Assembly: GCA_900100835.1 (NCBI GenBank)
Contig: FNCM01000001.1
Span: 248,001 to 312,000, forward strand
Length of the DNA: 64,000 bases
Source: Selenomonas sp. WCT3
GTDB taxonomy: Bacteria; Bacillota; Negativicutes; Selenomonadales; Selenomonadaceae
Direction of reading: 5' to 3'
The position numbers and the translations under genes were made by a program. Shown piece after piece: positions 1 to 9,589 of this stretch; within the stretch, counting starts at the first letter, position 1, and each line of letters opens with the position of its first letter. Below the pieces are notes generated by a model. The model was not told the DNA's origin, did no database searches, and saw only the letters and a program-made list of their open reading frames with translations.

Positions 1-676
1 CATCAATGATGTGCATGCCCTGTTCCACCGCCTGCTGGGCCTCGTGATACTTCACATCGCCAGTGACGTAGACATCAGCTCCCATAAAAGCCGCCTTCTG
101 GATGAACTCAGCACCGCTGCCACTGCAAAGGGCTACCTTACGGACTGGACGCGGACCGGCGTCCACGAGACGCACATGCTCCGTTGGCAGGGCATCACGC
201 ACCTGACGGGCAAAATCCTGTACCGTCATAGGGGCGGGCAAACTTCCCATGCGGCCCATGCTGAGCACTGAGCCATCCACATCCTGGCGTTCAATCACAA
301 AGGAGGACAACTTCGACAAGCCAATGGCCTGAGCCAGCACGTCATTGACACCGCCTTCGGCAATGTCCAAGTTGGTATGAGCCGCCACCACAGCAATATC
401 ATGCTTAATAAGCTGCTGGAGCCGGTGACCTAAGGGCAGGTCCGTCCGCAGTTTCTTGATACCGCGGAATATCAGGGGATGATGCGCCACAATCATATCG
501 GCCCCTGCCTCAATAGCCTGCTCCACCACCTCATCGCTGACATCGAGGCACACCAGAATTTTATGGATATCCTGATTGAGTGCCCCCACCAGAAGCCCTG
601 GATTATCCCACTCTTCTGCCATTCGCTTCGGTGCAATTGTCTCCAACGCATCCATAACTACCTGACATTTTACCAT
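1..676 (-). CDS. Nif3-like dinuclear metal centre protein (3' end cut by window)
   Basis: YqfO/Nif3-family protein; the family forms a toroidal hexamer with a two-metal site. Its exact reaction is not settled, and GTP cyclohydrolase I type 2 labels are common but weak. The reverse strand reads MVKCQVVMDALETIAPKR from an ATG at 676, with the family hallmarks EEWDNPGLL (residues 21-29), AHHPLIF (64-70) and AAHTNLD (98-104); these His and Asp residues are the expected metal ligands. About 225 residues are visible and the C-terminus lies beyond base 1. The start codon overlaps the trmK stop region by 7 bases, so the two are translationally coupled, as trmK-nif3 pairs are in many Firmicutes. Confidence 0.9.
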   Translation of the reverse strand, partial: MVKCQVVMDALETIAPKRMAEEWDNPGLLVGALNQDIHKILVCLDVSDEVVEQAIEAGADMIVAHHPLIFRGIKKLRTDLPLGHRLQQLIKHDIAVVAAHTNLDIAEGGVNDVLAQAIGLSKLSSFVIERQDVDGSVLSMGRMGSLPAPMTVQDFARQVRDALPTEHVRLVDAGPRPVRKVALCSGSGAEFIQKAAFMGADVYVTGDVKYHEAQQAVEQGMHIID

Positions 677-1359
677 GTGAGCCGCGCCTCCAATTCTTCC
701 ACCTGTTTTTTGATGGCCGCATACTTCTTGCTTTTTACTGCCCGGGCACTGTTCTCCATCCCCGAAAGAATGCGGCGTTGCTGGAACAGCAGTGCCTCAA
801 TATGATGTTTGAGCAATGCCGGCTTGTTTTTCCAAAGCATGGGGCCAATCAAAAGGTCCAAGGGCTCCGGGCGCTTCTCGGCACCAGGCTCCGCCTTGAT
901 GATTTCATAGATGCGGCCGTCATCCACCGCCAAGGCCTCATCGACAATATGCCATTTGTGTCCATAGAGCCAGGAACGCAGTTCCATAGCCCCATTCATC
1001 GGCTGCAATACCAGCGTCGTGAGCTTATCGGTCACGTCCATGGACTGCTCCAAAATCTGGGTCATCAAAATTCCGCCCATGCCGGCAATGCAAACAGTAT
1101 CCACCTCACCCGGTGCTAAGACCTGTAATCCGTTGCCCAAGCGGACGGAAATCTGGTCTTCGGCAATGCCGTTTTCATGAACCGTGCGCTTGGCCGCCTC
1201 ATAGGGACCCTGGTTCAAATCTCCGGCCACCACAAAGGTCGCCTTCTCCTCTCGTATCAAGTCAATAGCAAGATAGCCATGATCCGTACCGATATCTGCT
1301 GCGCGGCAGCCCTTCGGCACGAAATCTGCCAATGCCTGTAGTCTGTCATCCAGCTGCAT
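670..1359 (-). CDS. trmK: tRNA (adenine(22)-N1)-methyltransferase TrmK
   Basis: Predicted SAM-dependent methyltransferase that makes m1A22 in tRNA. It has 229 residues, the usual size. The SAM-binding loop DIGTDHGYL is at residues 22-30 and the family motif IAGMGG at 91-96; the last 60 residues are a charged helical tail typical of TrmK. It lies downstream of rpoD and tRNA-Asn and overlaps the nif3-like start. A hairpin with a T-run separates it from the tRNA gene, so it probably has its own weak promoter or relies on read-through. Confidence 0.93.
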   Translation of the reverse strand: MQLDDRLQALADFVPKGCRAADIGTDHGYLAIDLIREEKATFVVAGDLNQGPYEAAKRTVHENGIAEDQISVRLGNGLQVLAPGEVDTVCIAGMGGILMTQILEQSMDVTDKLTTLVLQPMNGAMELRSWLYGHKWHIVDEALAVDDGRIYEIIKAEPGAEKRPEPLDLLIGPMLWKNKPALLKHHIEALLFQQRRILSGMENSARAVKSKKYAAIKKQVEELEARLTW

Positions 1360-1380
1360 AAGAGTCTCCCCTCTTTACGA

Positions 1381-1413
1381 AAATAAAAAAGGGTGTAACA
1401 TTTCGTTACACCC
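1381..1413 (-). terminator. Terminator of tRNA-Asn
   Basis: A 9-bp perfect stem, GGGTGTAAC/GTTACACCC, with a 5-nt loop is followed on the minus strand by TTTTTTATTT. It lies 13 bases past the tRNA-Asn 3' end. Confidence 0.85.
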
Positions 1414-1425
1414 TTGTGCTCTCAA

Positions 1426-1501
1426 TGGCTCCTCGAGCAGGATTCGAACCTGCGACAGCCTGATTAACAGTCAGGTGCTCTACCGGCTGAGCTATCGAGG
1501 A
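1426..1501 (-). tRNA. tRNA-Asn (anticodon GTT), CCA encoded
   Basis: 76-nt cloverleaf on the minus strand. The acceptor is TCCTCGA/TCGAGGA with discriminator G and encoded CCA. The anticodon arm is CCTGA-CTGTTAA-TCAGG, giving anticodon GTT, and the T arm contains GGTTCGAATCC. It has its own promoter and terminator between rpoD and trmK. Confidence 0.97.
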
Positions 1502-1534
1502 ATAATTATTGAAGCTCGCGCATCAACAGTAACT

Positions 1535-1563
1535 ATTATAGCTGTCTGTCGGATTAATGTCAA
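1535..1563 (-). promoter_or_regulatory. Sigma-A promoter of tRNA-Asn
   Basis: On the minus strand TTGACA (1558-1563) and TATAAT (1535-1540) are separated by exactly 17 bp, a full consensus. The transcript would start about 25 bases before the tRNA. The promoter sits right after the rpoD stop codon. Confidence 0.9.
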
Positions 1564-1571
1564 GAAAATTT

Positions 1572-2702
1572 TTAATCCAAGAAATCCTTCAACTTGCGAC
1601 TGCGGCTTGGGTGGCGCAGTTTGCGCAGTGCCTTCGCCTCAATCTGACGGATTCGCTCACGAGTAACGCCGAAGTTCTGACCAACTTCCTCCAGCGTGCG
1701 TGCCCGGCCATCATCCAAACCAAAGCGCAGGCGCAGAACCTTTTCCTCACGCGGCGTCAGGGTATCGAGAACTTCTTCCAGCTGTTCCTTGAGCAGCATG
1801 AAGGATGCAGCATCAGCCGGAGCCGGTGCGTCCTGATCCTCGATGAAATCTCCCAAATGGGAATCTTCTTCCTCACCGATTGGGGTTTCAAGGGAAACAG
1901 GTTCCTGGGCAATCTTCATGATTTCACGGACCCGCTCCACCGTAATCTCCATCTCTTTGGCAATCTCCTCAGGAGCCGGCTCACGGCCCAGCTGCTGCAG
2001 GAGCTGACGGGATACGCGAATGAGCTTGTTAATCGTCTCAACCATATGAACCGGGATACGAATCGTACGGGCCTGATCCGCAATTGCACGGGTAATGGCC
2101 TGACGAATCCACCAGGTAGCATAGGTACTGAATTTATAGCCCTTGGTATAGTCGAACTTTTCAACGGCCTTGATAAGACCCAGGTTGCCCTCCTGAATCA
2201 AATCCAGGAACAGCATGCCGCGGCCCACATAGCGCTTGGCAATGCTGACTACCAGACGCAGGTTGGCTTCTGCCAGACGTTTCTGGGCTACTTCATCGCC
2301 ATCCTGCATACGCTTAGCCAGTGCTACTTCTTCTTCCGCCGTCAAAAGAGGTACCCGGCCGATTTCTTTGAGATACATGCGAACCGGATCATCAATGCTG
2401 ACACCTTCCGGAACAGACAGGTCAATTTCGACCTCTTCGTCTTTATCATCCGGGTCCACATCGTCGTCCTGCTGGTCCCCGCTATTGGAATCATCGATGA
2501 TTTCAATACCTTTCGTACTGAACATATCATACATATTATCAATCTCGTCCGGCGACAAATCCTGCGTCTGCAGTGCCTCAACGAGTTCACCATATGTTAG
2601 CGTCCCACCGTTTTTCTTGCCTTTTGACAAGAGATTGTCCACGATCTCCGAGCTGCGGTTCTTGCTGCCAGCTTCAGCCTGTTTTTTCTTAGCCTCAGCC
2701 AT
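1572..2702 (-). CDS. rpoD: RNA polymerase primary sigma factor (sigma-A/RpoD)
   Basis: Housekeeping sigma factor of 376 residues, the size of short Firmicute SigA proteins. An N-terminal region 1.1-like helical part is followed by an acidic stretch around residues 76-94 ([19 protein letters not shown]). Region 1.2/2 is intact: [17 protein letters not shown] (148-163), then the -10 recognition helix with [11 protein letters not shown] (193-203). Region 4 ends with the helix-turn-helix [18 protein letters not shown] strong ribosome-binding site (AAAGGGGG) fixes the start. It follows dnaG by 47 bases, the classic dnaG-rpoD operon. Confidence 0.97.
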   Translation of the reverse strand: MAEAKKKQAEAGSKNRSSEIVDNLLSKGKKNGGTLTYGELVEALQTQDLSPDEIDNMYDMFSTKGIEIIDDSNSGDQQDDDVDPDDKDEEVEIDLSVPEGVSIDDPVRMYLKEIGRVPLLTAEEEVALAKRMQDGDEVAQKRLAEANLRLVVSIAKRYVGRGMLFLDLIQEGNLGLIKAVEKFDYTKGYKFSTYATWWIRQAITRAIADQARTIRIPVHMVETINKLIRVSRQLLQQLGREPAPEEIAKEMEITVERVREIMKIAQEPVSLETPIGEEEDSHLGDFIEDQDAPAPADAASFMLLKEQLEEVLDTLTPREEKVLRLRFGLDDGRARTLEEVGQNFGVTRERIRQIEAKALRKLRHPSRSRKLKDFLD

Positions 2703-2749
2703 TCAGCATCCCCCTTTCCTCACATTCCATACCTGCTACTCTATCCAAC

Positions 2750-4540
2750 TTACAATTCATCCATTTCATTTTTTATTCTCATAACCTCATTCAATTCCTC
2801 AACATACGCCATATCCCCAGCCTGCATCATCGCATCGGCCTTGCGGGAATGTTCCATAAAAAGCGTGTAGAGGTACGATTTTCTGAGCACTTTCAGGGAG
2901 TCGTTGTAGGCTTCGGTTTCCTCACGTCCACCCAAATCTTCTACCAGTGCCCGGGAGAGTTCTGCCGCCGCGTCCTCACTGAGGTTTTCCGCGGCCGTTA
3001 CATCATCCGGAGCCTGCCCCTGGCTGCCCAATTCCTGCAGGAACTTCAGGATCTCCCGCTGGACGGGGTCTCCAATCCCTTCAATCGGCAGTACCGAACC
3101 CACATGATAGATCAGGGAAACATCTTGCCATACCATGCGGATGACAACGCGCCCAGCCCGCCTGAGCGCATTGTCCTGTTTTTTTACCACCTGTCTGATG
3201 GGTACACGTGACGGCATCTCCTCTTGAAATTCCGTCCCACGGGCAAAGTGCTGAAGCTCAGTACGCACGACACCCTCGTCCAGCAATAAGGTCTGCGCAA
3301 GCTTCTTTTCATATTCGCTGCGAACCGCAGTTTCGCGGATACCGGCCAAAACCGGCAGCATTTCATGAAGCGCCTTGACCTTGCCCTCCAACGTATCGAT
3401 ATTGTTGTGAGCAAGAACATACTTCAAACGGTATTCCACCAGGGGCAATGCCTTCTTCACCAACTGGCGGAAAGCATCCGCTCCATGCTTGCGAATATAT
3501 TCATCCGGATCCTTGCCATCTGGCACCACGATAACCTTCACTATGGCTCCCGTGTCCCGCACAATAGAAAGGGCCCGAATCGTTGCTTTTTGACCGGCTT
3601 CATCACTGTCGTAACAAAAATATATCTCCGGCGCATAGCGCAGGAGCTTCTTGCAATGCTCCACAGTAAATGCAGTTCCCAGTGATGCCACGACGTTGCG
3701 CACGCCAGCACCAAATACAGAAATCGCATCCATGTAGCCTTCTACGACAATGGCATAGCCTGCCTGCTGGATTGCCCGATGGGAGCGATCCAGTCCAAAA
3801 AGGAGTTTTCGCTTATTGAATAGTATCGTTTCCGGTGTATTGAGGTATTTCGGCTTGCTGTCATCCAGCACCCGGCCGCCGAATCCGACCACACGCCCGC
3901 GCTCATCCGCAATGGGGATAATCACGCGATTGCGAAACCGGTCATAAAGGCCACCGCCGTTATTGCGTTCAGCCGAGAGCCCGCTCGCCAACAAAAATTC
4001 CTGCTTTACTCCACGCTTCAAAAAAGCTGTAGACAACTTATCCCAGGCATTTGGGGCATATCCCAACTTAAACTCCTCAATGGTCTCCTTTGAGATGCCA
4101 CGTCCAGCATAATAAGCGTTGCCAGCCTGTCCATAAGATGTCATCGTCAAACAGTTATGGAAAAAATCACGGGCCATCTCATTGACCTTGCGTAAATCCG
4201 TCAGTTCCCGTTCCCGGGCAATTTCCTCCGGTGTACGCTGACGCTCCGGCAGCGGAATCCCCAACTTTTCGGCTTGAAGCTTGATTGCTTCAAAATAAGT
4301 GACGTTTTCAATCATCGAAAGGAACTTGAAAACATTTCCCCCAGCATGACAGCCGAAGCAATAGAAAAATCCCTTGTCCGGAACCACAGAAAATGAGGGG
4401 GTTTTCTCGTTATGAAAGGGGCAGCAGCCCCAATAACGATTGCCTTTACGCTTCAAGGGAACATAGCTCTGAACCACGTTCAGAATATCAGACTGTGAAC
4501 GAACCTGTTCCACAAATTCGTCCATTCTCTCGCTGCGCAT
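2750..4540 (-). CDS. dnaG: DNA primase DnaG
   Basis: Makes RNA primers at the replication fork with DnaB helicase. Zinc-finger ligands C40, H43, C61 and C64 are visible (CCPFHNEKTPSF ... FYCFGCHAGG). The TOPRIM core follows with VVEGYMDAIS and CYDSDEAGQKA, and a C-terminal helicase-binding domain completes 596 residues. I start at 4540 (MRSERMDEF) because GAGGGG lies 8 bases upstream and homologues begin there. An in-frame ATG at 4603 would add 21 residues but lacks a well-spaced site; the AGGAG near 4620 instead serves a different-frame 11-codon ORF. Confidence 0.95.
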   Translation of the reverse strand: MRSERMDEFVEQVRSQSDILNVVQSYVPLKRKGNRYWGCCPFHNEKTPSFSVVPDKGFFYCFGCHAGGNVFKFLSMIENVTYFEAIKLQAEKLGIPLPERQRTPEEIARERELTDLRKVNEMARDFFHNCLTMTSYGQAGNAYYAGRGISKETIEEFKLGYAPNAWDKLSTAFLKRGVKQEFLLASGLSAERNNGGGLYDRFRNRVIIPIADERGRVVGFGGRVLDDSKPKYLNTPETILFNKRKLLFGLDRSHRAIQQAGYAIVVEGYMDAISVFGAGVRNVVASLGTAFTVEHCKKLLRYAPEIYFCYDSDEAGQKATIRALSIVRDTGAIVKVIVVPDGKDPDEYIRKHGADAFRQLVKKALPLVEYRLKYVLAHNNIDTLEGKVKALHEMLPVLAGIRETAVRSEYEKKLAQTLLLDEGVVRTELQHFARGTEFQEEMPSRVPIRQVVKKQDNALRRAGRVVIRMVWQDVSLIYHVGSVLPIEGIGDPVQREILKFLQELGSQGQAPDDVTAAENLSEDAAAELSRALVEDLGGREETEAYNDSLKVLRKSYLYTLFMEHSRKADAMMQAGDMAYVEELNEVMRIKNEMDEL

Positions 4541-4737
4541 ACTTAGACCCCTCATTGACCAATCAGATACTTTATAATAAGGCACCTGTATACTTTTCGC
4601 CATCCATAGAAAAACTCCTGCTTGCCAGCAAAAGTTCTCCAGGGGCCATCGCGTATACAGCCCTTTTTACAATATTTATATTCCTCATAATTTGCCAATA
4701 TCCTTTTTTCCCCTTGACAAATTTGAAAAATAATATC

Positions 4738-5736
4738 TCAATGAACCATTAACCCAACCGGCGGCATAAAAATCTCATTGAACAACTGCACCGCATAACT
4801 ATCGGTAAGGCCAGCTACATAATCGGTAACAATCTTCTGCCGACCCCAGCGTTCTTCCCGACGGACAAATTCCTCCGGTAGTTCATCGAAATGTTCCAAG
4901 AACCATTCGTACAGCGCCCGCAATACATAGACTGCCTGACGGCGCTCATGAGCCAGCGTCTCCGAATGATAGATGTGTTCAAACATGAAACTGCGGAAGG
5001 TATCCATCGCCTCTTTGACCTCCGCCGAAAGGGAAATGTCGTCCTTATCCATGGAACTTACAATCATATCGGAAACCATGCTCGTAATCATCGCCGAAGT
5101 ATCCTCCCCCAGCCGTTCATAGACTAGCTTGGGAAGTTCCCCTGGCTGCAGCAGTCTTGCCCGCAAACTGTCATCGTAATCATGACAAAGATAGGCGATG
5201 CGGTCAGCGGTGCGCACAATACGCCCTTCCAAAGTTTTCGGCATTACTGGCCCCGTATGGTTCACAATACCATCCTTAACCTCAAAGGTAAGGTTTAGCC
5301 CCTGTCCACTGCGTTCCAAAAACTCCACCACCCGAAGACTCTGCTCATTGTGAGCAAAATGACCGGTTAACTTGGCCATGGCCGCCTCACCGGCATGACC
5401 AAAGGGTGTGTGCCCCACATCATGGCCCAAGGCAATCGCCTCAGCCAAATCCTCATTGAGGCGCAGGCCCCGGGCAATGGTCCGAGAAATCTGCGAAACC
5501 TCCAGGCTATGCGTCATGCGAGTACGATAATGATCTCCCGACACGATATAAACCTGGGTCTTGTGTTTGAGACGCCGGAAAGACTTTGAATGCAAAATCC
5601 GGTCGCGGTCTCGTTGAAACTTCGTCCGGAACTGACATTCCTCCATCGGAAATTTCCGACGGGCGTCACGACTTTTGGCAGCATGCGGCGATAAAATATC
5701 ATATTCCTGCGCTTCCAAACGCTCTCTTACATTCAT
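4738..5736 (-). CDS. dGTPase-like deoxynucleoside triphosphate triphosphohydrolase
   Basis: HD-superfamily dNTPase that hydrolyses dNTPs to deoxynucleosides and triphosphate. The 332 residues contain the substrate-loop region FRRLKHKTQVY (53-63) and the HD ligands H76 (RMTHSLEV), H105-D106 (GHDVGHTPFGH) and a later Asp in HDYDDSLRAR. The start is ATG 5736, with AAGGAGG 7 bases upstream; a TTG two codons earlier is too close to that site. It lies upstream of dnaG, pointing the same way, with no clear terminator between. Confidence 0.9.
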   Translation of the reverse strand: MNVRERLEAQEYDILSPHAAKSRDARRKFPMEECQFRTKFQRDRDRILHSKSFRRLKHKTQVYIVSGDHYRTRMTHSLEVSQISRTIARGLRLNEDLAEAIALGHDVGHTPFGHAGEAAMAKLTGHFAHNEQSLRVVEFLERSGQGLNLTFEVKDGIVNHTGPVMPKTLEGRIVRTADRIAYLCHDYDDSLRARLLQPGELPKLVYERLGEDTSAMITSMVSDMIVSSMDKDDISLSAEVKEAMDTFRSFMFEHIYHSETLAHERRQAVYVLRALYEWFLEHFDELPEEFVRREERWGRQKIVTDYVAGLTDSYAVQLFNEIFMPPVGLMVH

Positions 5737-5813
5737 AGTCAATCCTCCTTTTACAGGGTTTCCTTTTTATATTACACTATTTGACCAAAAAAGTCTTGCT
5801 TTTTTGCCATTTT

Positions 5814-5842
5814 TTGCAAAAGTTTTTTCTTTACGGTAAAAT
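5814..5842 (+). promoter_or_regulatory. Promoter of the LptA-like gene
   Basis: TTGCAA (5814-5819), 17-bp spacer, TAAAAT (5837-5842), followed by AAGGAGG just before the start codon at 5882. Confidence 0.75.
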
Positions 5843-5881
5843 AAAAGAAACAGAAAGCCCCAACGATAAGGAGGTTTCACC

Positions 5882-6424
5882 ATGAGAAAATATGCCAGAC
5901 TGTTCCTTGCCTCTGGGATTGTCGGCCTTAGCCTAGCAACGCTGCCTCAAGCAGCCGATGCCCGGCAGGTTATCCCCCTAAGCATCACCGACAGCATCAT
6001 CCAGGGACACGACAAAGCGATTGTAACGGCCGACCACAGCAGCTATAATCCCGACACCGCCCGCTACACCCTGCGGGGAAACGTCACCATCCAATTTGGC
6101 AGCCGAACCTTTCGCACCGATGCAGCGAAAATCAGCACCAAAACCCTGCAGCTTTGGACCGAAAACAACACTCAGCTCATGGAAGGAGACCTTCACTTCA
6201 CCGGCGGTGCCGTTTACGCAGACCTGCAGGCCAATGTGTCCTGGTTCTTCGGGCCAAACTGCAGTCTCGAACGCCCCGGCCTTGCCATCCACTCCGATAA
6301 CATGGTCTACAACTGGTGCACGCGAATCGCGTCCTTCGACGGCCATGTCCTCTGCATCCAAAAAGGAGAACAACGCACCGCCGGCCATATGGAATACGAT
6401 TTGGATACTGAAAAAATACGATAA
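5882..6424 (+). CDS. LptA/OstA-like periplasmic protein, small
   Basis: 180 residues with a Sec signal peptide cleaved after AADA (24-27). The mature part reads as an OstA/LptA-type beta-jellyroll: ITADHSSYNPDTARYTLRGNV-like segments, FRTDAAKIS, then ALYADLQANV-like and HSDNMVYN repeats. LptA proteins bridge lipopolysaccharide from the inner to the outer membrane, consistent with a diderm Firmicute. No lptB, lptC or lptF/G gene is adjacent; it is a monocistronic island between minus-strand genes with its own promoter and terminator. It may be a paralogue rather than the main LptA. Two Cys (FFGPNCS and YNWCTR) could form a disulfide. Confidence 0.7.
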   Translation: MRKYARLFLASGIVGLSLATLPQAADARQVIPLSITDSIIQGHDKAIVTADHSSYNPDTARYTLRGNVTIQFGSRTFRTDAAKISTKTLQLWTENNTQLMEGDLHFTGGAVYADLQANVSWFFGPNCSLERPGLAIHSDNMVYNWCTRIASFDGHVLCIQKGEQRTAGHMEYDLDTEKIR

Positions 6425-6427
6425 CAC

Positions 6428-6465
6428 AAAAGCAGGTCTTCCTCCTGGGAACGACCTGCTTTTCC
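6428..6465. terminator. Bidirectional terminator
   Basis: 8-bp stem AGCAGGTC/GACCTGCT flanked by A-run and T-run, between the convergent LptA-like gene and add. Confidence 0.8.
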
Positions 6466-6466
6466 T

Positions 6467-7465
6467 TTATAAGGCTAGCACTTTTCTCAATTCTTCTTTG
6501 CGTGCTTCGGACGTAAAGGCTGCTGCTACCGCATTCCCCAGCATACGCTTCTCTTCTTCCGGCGTTATGCCAAATTCCCGCTCGATATAACGGAATTCGT
6601 CGGCCAGGGTTGTCCCCTCTACAGCCATATCATCGGTGTTGATGGTGACCTTTAACCCGTACTGGAGAAATTGTTTCAGCGGATATTCTGCCTTCATATC
6701 CACCACAGTTTTCGTTTGACGATTGCTGGTAGGAGCCATCTCCAGCGTAATTCCCTTTTCCTTGACCAGCTGCATAATGCGGTCGTTACCGGCAATTCGC
6801 ACGCCGTGTCCTACGCGAAGAGCCCCCATTTCGATGGCACTCTCCACATTTTCCGGGCCACCAGCTTCGCCGCTATGAATCGTAAGCGGAATCCCCGCCT
6901 CATGAGCAGCCTGCAAAAGTTCCCGGAACCCCTCATTGGGGAACAGCGCCTCAGCTCCCGCCAAATCGACAGCCACGACACCGCCATCCGCTACCAAATA
7001 TTTCTTGGCCAGTTCCACTGTCTCCTTATTCTGCGCGGCGTTGTCATCCCCGCGCATGCAGCAGAGAATCAAATTGGCCGGAATCGATGCTTCTTTAAGA
7101 CCAGCCAGCGCCGCTTGTATGACTTCTTCCTGAGTCAGTCCCCTGAACGTATGCAACTGGGGGGCAAAGCGGATCTCCGCATAGACAACACCGCCTGCTG
7201 CCATATTGGCCAGGACCAATTTTACCGCCTCGCGGATTCCTATTTCCGTCTGCATGTATTTTCCCGGCAGTTCAAAGCACTGCAAAAATTCATTGAGGCT
7301 CTGACAATTCTCCGACACCGTAATGAGTTTTTCCAGTTCGGCATCCGTTGCCACCGGCAGCTCCAGCTGCTGGATTTCCGCCAATTTCTTGAGGATTTCC
7401 ACTGTAATCGAACCATCCAGATGTGCATGGAGATCGATGTATTTTGAAACAAATTTCCCGTTCAT
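6467..7465 (-). CDS. add: Adenosine deaminase
   Basis: Zinc amidohydrolase converting adenosine (and deoxyadenosine) to inosine for purine salvage. The 332 residues carry the N-terminal metal motif HAHLDGS (H13, H15), the catalytic HSGEAGG with its Glu, the zinc His in VGHGVRI, and TINTDDM for the Asp pair. The ribosome-binding site AGGGAGG precedes ATG. It follows the glyS terminator, so it is probably transcribed on its own. Confidence 0.93.
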   Translation of the reverse strand: MNGKFVSKYIDLHAHLDGSITVEILKKLAEIQQLELPVATDAELEKLITVSENCQSLNEFLQCFELPGKYMQTEIGIREAVKLVLANMAAGGVVYAEIRFAPQLHTFRGLTQEEVIQAALAGLKEASIPANLILCCMRGDDNAAQNKETVELAKKYLVADGGVVAVDLAGAEALFPNEGFRELLQAAHEAGIPLTIHSGEAGGPENVESAIEMGALRVGHGVRIAGNDRIMQLVKEKGITLEMAPTSNRQTKTVVDMKAEYPLKQFLQYGLKVTINTDDMAVEGTTLADEFRYIEREFGITPEEEKRMLGNAVAAAFTSEARKEELRKVLAL

Positions 7466-7483
7466 AATAGTCCTCCCTTTTTA

Positions 7484-7517
7484 TAGAAAAACTCCCCCGA
7501 AAACACGGGGGAGTTTT
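7484..7517 (-). terminator. Terminator of glyQS
   Basis: GC-rich stem AAAACTCCCCC/GGGGGAGTTTT with an 8-nt loop and a T-run on the minus strand, just past glyS. Confidence 0.88.
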
Positions 7518-7535
7518 GAATAATCCCAAAAGAAA

Positions 7536-9587
7536 TTACAGTACCACCTTCGAGAAATCCGCTACGCGTTTTACCAGCGCATCGATGGATTTCAACAAGC
7601 CAAGGCGATTGTTCTTGACTTTCTCGTCCTTGTCCATGACCATGACACCTTCAAAGAAAGCATCAATCGGAGCCGAAAGCTCCGTCAGGGCATCAATAGC
7701 ACCTGTATAATCACGGCCAGCTACAAGGCTGTCAAGAGAACTTGCCGTAGCGGTGTATACCTGATAGAGGTTCTTCTCTTCGTCCGTGGTAAAGAGAGCC
7801 TCATCAATTGCTGCCGACTCAGATTTTTTCGCCAGATTAGCAGCGCGGACAAACGCCTGGATATTGGCTACAGCTGCATTGCTGGCAACAAATTTGGCTA
7901 CTGCCTCAGCACGCAGGCTGACCGCATAGAGGTCATCGACATTCTCGAGTACAGCATCAACAACATCATAGCGAACGTCTTCCAGAACGTTCTTGAGACG
8001 CAGGCGCATGAAGTCAGCCACATCCTGCTGCATCTTCGTACGAACAGTCTCGTCCTTGATATCATAGAGATCCATAGCCTTAGCTACGACCTTGGAAAGG
8101 CTCAGCGTGTATTTCGCCTCGATCATCATATGCACAAGGCCAAGAGCCTGACGGCGCAGGGCAAACGGGTCCTGGGAGCCCGTCGGGATCTTGCCACGGC
8201 TGAAAGTACCCACAATCGTGTCGATCTTGTCAGCCAGCGAAACGATGCGGCCAGCCTCGCTCTGGGGCTGGTTGTCCCCAGCGAAGCGCGGCATGTAGTG
8301 CTCATCGATAGCGATGGCAACCTTCTCGCACTCGCCATCGAGCTTGGCATACTCGCGGCCCATGATGCCCTGGAGCTCCGTGAACTCCTGGACCATGCCC
8401 GTCACCAGATCAGCCTTGCAGAGTTCAGCTGCCCGTTTGGCATGTTTATGGGCTTTCTCATCAGCACCGAGCTCATCGGCGATGAACTCAGCCAGCTCCA
8501 TGAGGCGCTCGGACTTCTCGTACATCGTGCCAAGGCCCTGCTGGAACACGACCGTCTTGAGCTTCTCGCGGTGCTCCTCGAGGCTCTTCTTGCGGTCTTC
8601 ATCGAAGAAGAACTGTGCATCTTCGAGGCGGGCGCGCAACACGCGCTCGTTGCCGTGCTGGACGGTCTCAAGATGCTCCTTGCCGCCATTGCGGACCGTG
8701 ATGAAGAGCGGCAGCAGGCTGCCGTCAGCGGCCTTGACCGGGAAGTAGCGCTGATGATCGCGCATCGGCGTGATCACTGCCTCAGCCGGCAGTTTGAGAT
8801 ACTTGTCCTCGAACTTGCCGCAGAGCGCCGTCGGATACTCAACGAGATACAGAACCTCTTCCAAGAGGTCTTCCGTGATTTCCGCCGTGCCGCCGTTAGC
8901 CTTGGCAACTTCTTCGATCTGCTGGCGGATCAGCGCCTTGCGCTTGTCCTGGTCGACGAGGATGAAGTTCTCCTCGCAGGCCTTTTCGTAGCTGTCAGCA
9001 TCCGCAATCTCAAAATCTCCCTGGGACAGGAAGCGGTGACCACGAGACGTGCGGCCCGATTTGACCTCAGCCACCTCGAAGGGAATGACTTCATCATCCA
9101 GCAGAGCCACGATCCAGCGCAGCGGACGGATGAACTTGAAATCAAGGTCCGCCCAGCGCATGTTGTTCGGGAAGGACAGGCCGCAGATGAGATCTTTCAA
9201 GAGATCCTGCAGCAGCTCAGCCGTAGCTTTGCCTTCCTCATGAACCATCGCATAGACATAGCCGTCTTTTTCGACCAGGTCTTTCGGGTCAACGCCCTGG
9301 CCGCGGGCAAAGCCCTGTGCTGCCTTGGACGGATTGCCATCAGCATCAAAGGCAATCTGGACCGATGGGCCGCGGTTCTCACTGGAAATATCTTCCTGCT
9401 TATCTGCCAAATCTTTTACCAGAAGTGCCGTACGACGCGGCGTACCAATCGTACGAACGCTGCCAAAGGCAATGCGGTTCTCTTGGAATGCTTTTTCGGC
9501 ATTCTCTTTCAGCTGGGCAAGGATGCCCGGCATGACGTGGGCCGGAACTTCTTCCGTGCCGATTTCGAGTAATAAATCCTTGCTCAT
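7536..9587 (-). CDS. glyS: Glycyl-tRNA synthetase beta subunit
   Basis: Beta chain of the bacterial alpha2beta2 glycyl-tRNA synthetase; the beta chain binds tRNA-Gly. The 683 residues match the family length. The start MSKDLLLEIGTEEVPAHVMPG is characteristic, followed by RTIGTPRRTALLV and an HD-like middle part. The C-terminal anticodon-binding domain ends in FFEGVMVMDKDEKVKNNRL. It starts 2 bases after the glyQ stop and shares the T-box-regulated transcript. Confidence 0.97.
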   Translation of the reverse strand: MSKDLLLEIGTEEVPAHVMPGILAQLKENAEKAFQENRIAFGSVRTIGTPRRTALLVKDLADKQEDISSENRGPSVQIAFDADGNPSKAAQGFARGQGVDPKDLVEKDGYVYAMVHEEGKATAELLQDLLKDLICGLSFPNNMRWADLDFKFIRPLRWIVALLDDEVIPFEVAEVKSGRTSRGHRFLSQGDFEIADADSYEKACEENFILVDQDKRKALIRQQIEEVAKANGGTAEITEDLLEEVLYLVEYPTALCGKFEDKYLKLPAEAVITPMRDHQRYFPVKAADGSLLPLFITVRNGGKEHLETVQHGNERVLRARLEDAQFFFDEDRKKSLEEHREKLKTVVFQQGLGTMYEKSERLMELAEFIADELGADEKAHKHAKRAAELCKADLVTGMVQEFTELQGIMGREYAKLDGECEKVAIAIDEHYMPRFAGDNQPQSEAGRIVSLADKIDTIVGTFSRGKIPTGSQDPFALRRQALGLVHMMIEAKYTLSLSKVVAKAMDLYDIKDETVRTKMQQDVADFMRLRLKNVLEDVRYDVVDAVLENVDDLYAVSLRAEAVAKFVASNAAVANIQAFVRAANLAKKSESAAIDEALFTTDEEKNLYQVYTATASSLDSLVAGRDYTGAIDALTELSAPIDAFFEGVMVMDKDEKVKNNRLGLLKSIDALVKRVADFSKVVL

Positions 9588-9589
9588 GC

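Noticed and set aside
1557..2600. A 347-codon open frame on the plus strand
   Set aside because: Antisense shadow of rpoD; overlaps the tRNA-Asn promoter.
4540..4603. Longer DnaG start and an 11-codon leader ORF near 4608
   Set aside because: The internal start has a better ribosome-binding site and matches homologues; the short ORF has no further support.
8130..9572. A 480-codon open frame on the plus strand
   Set aside because: Antisense shadow of glyS.
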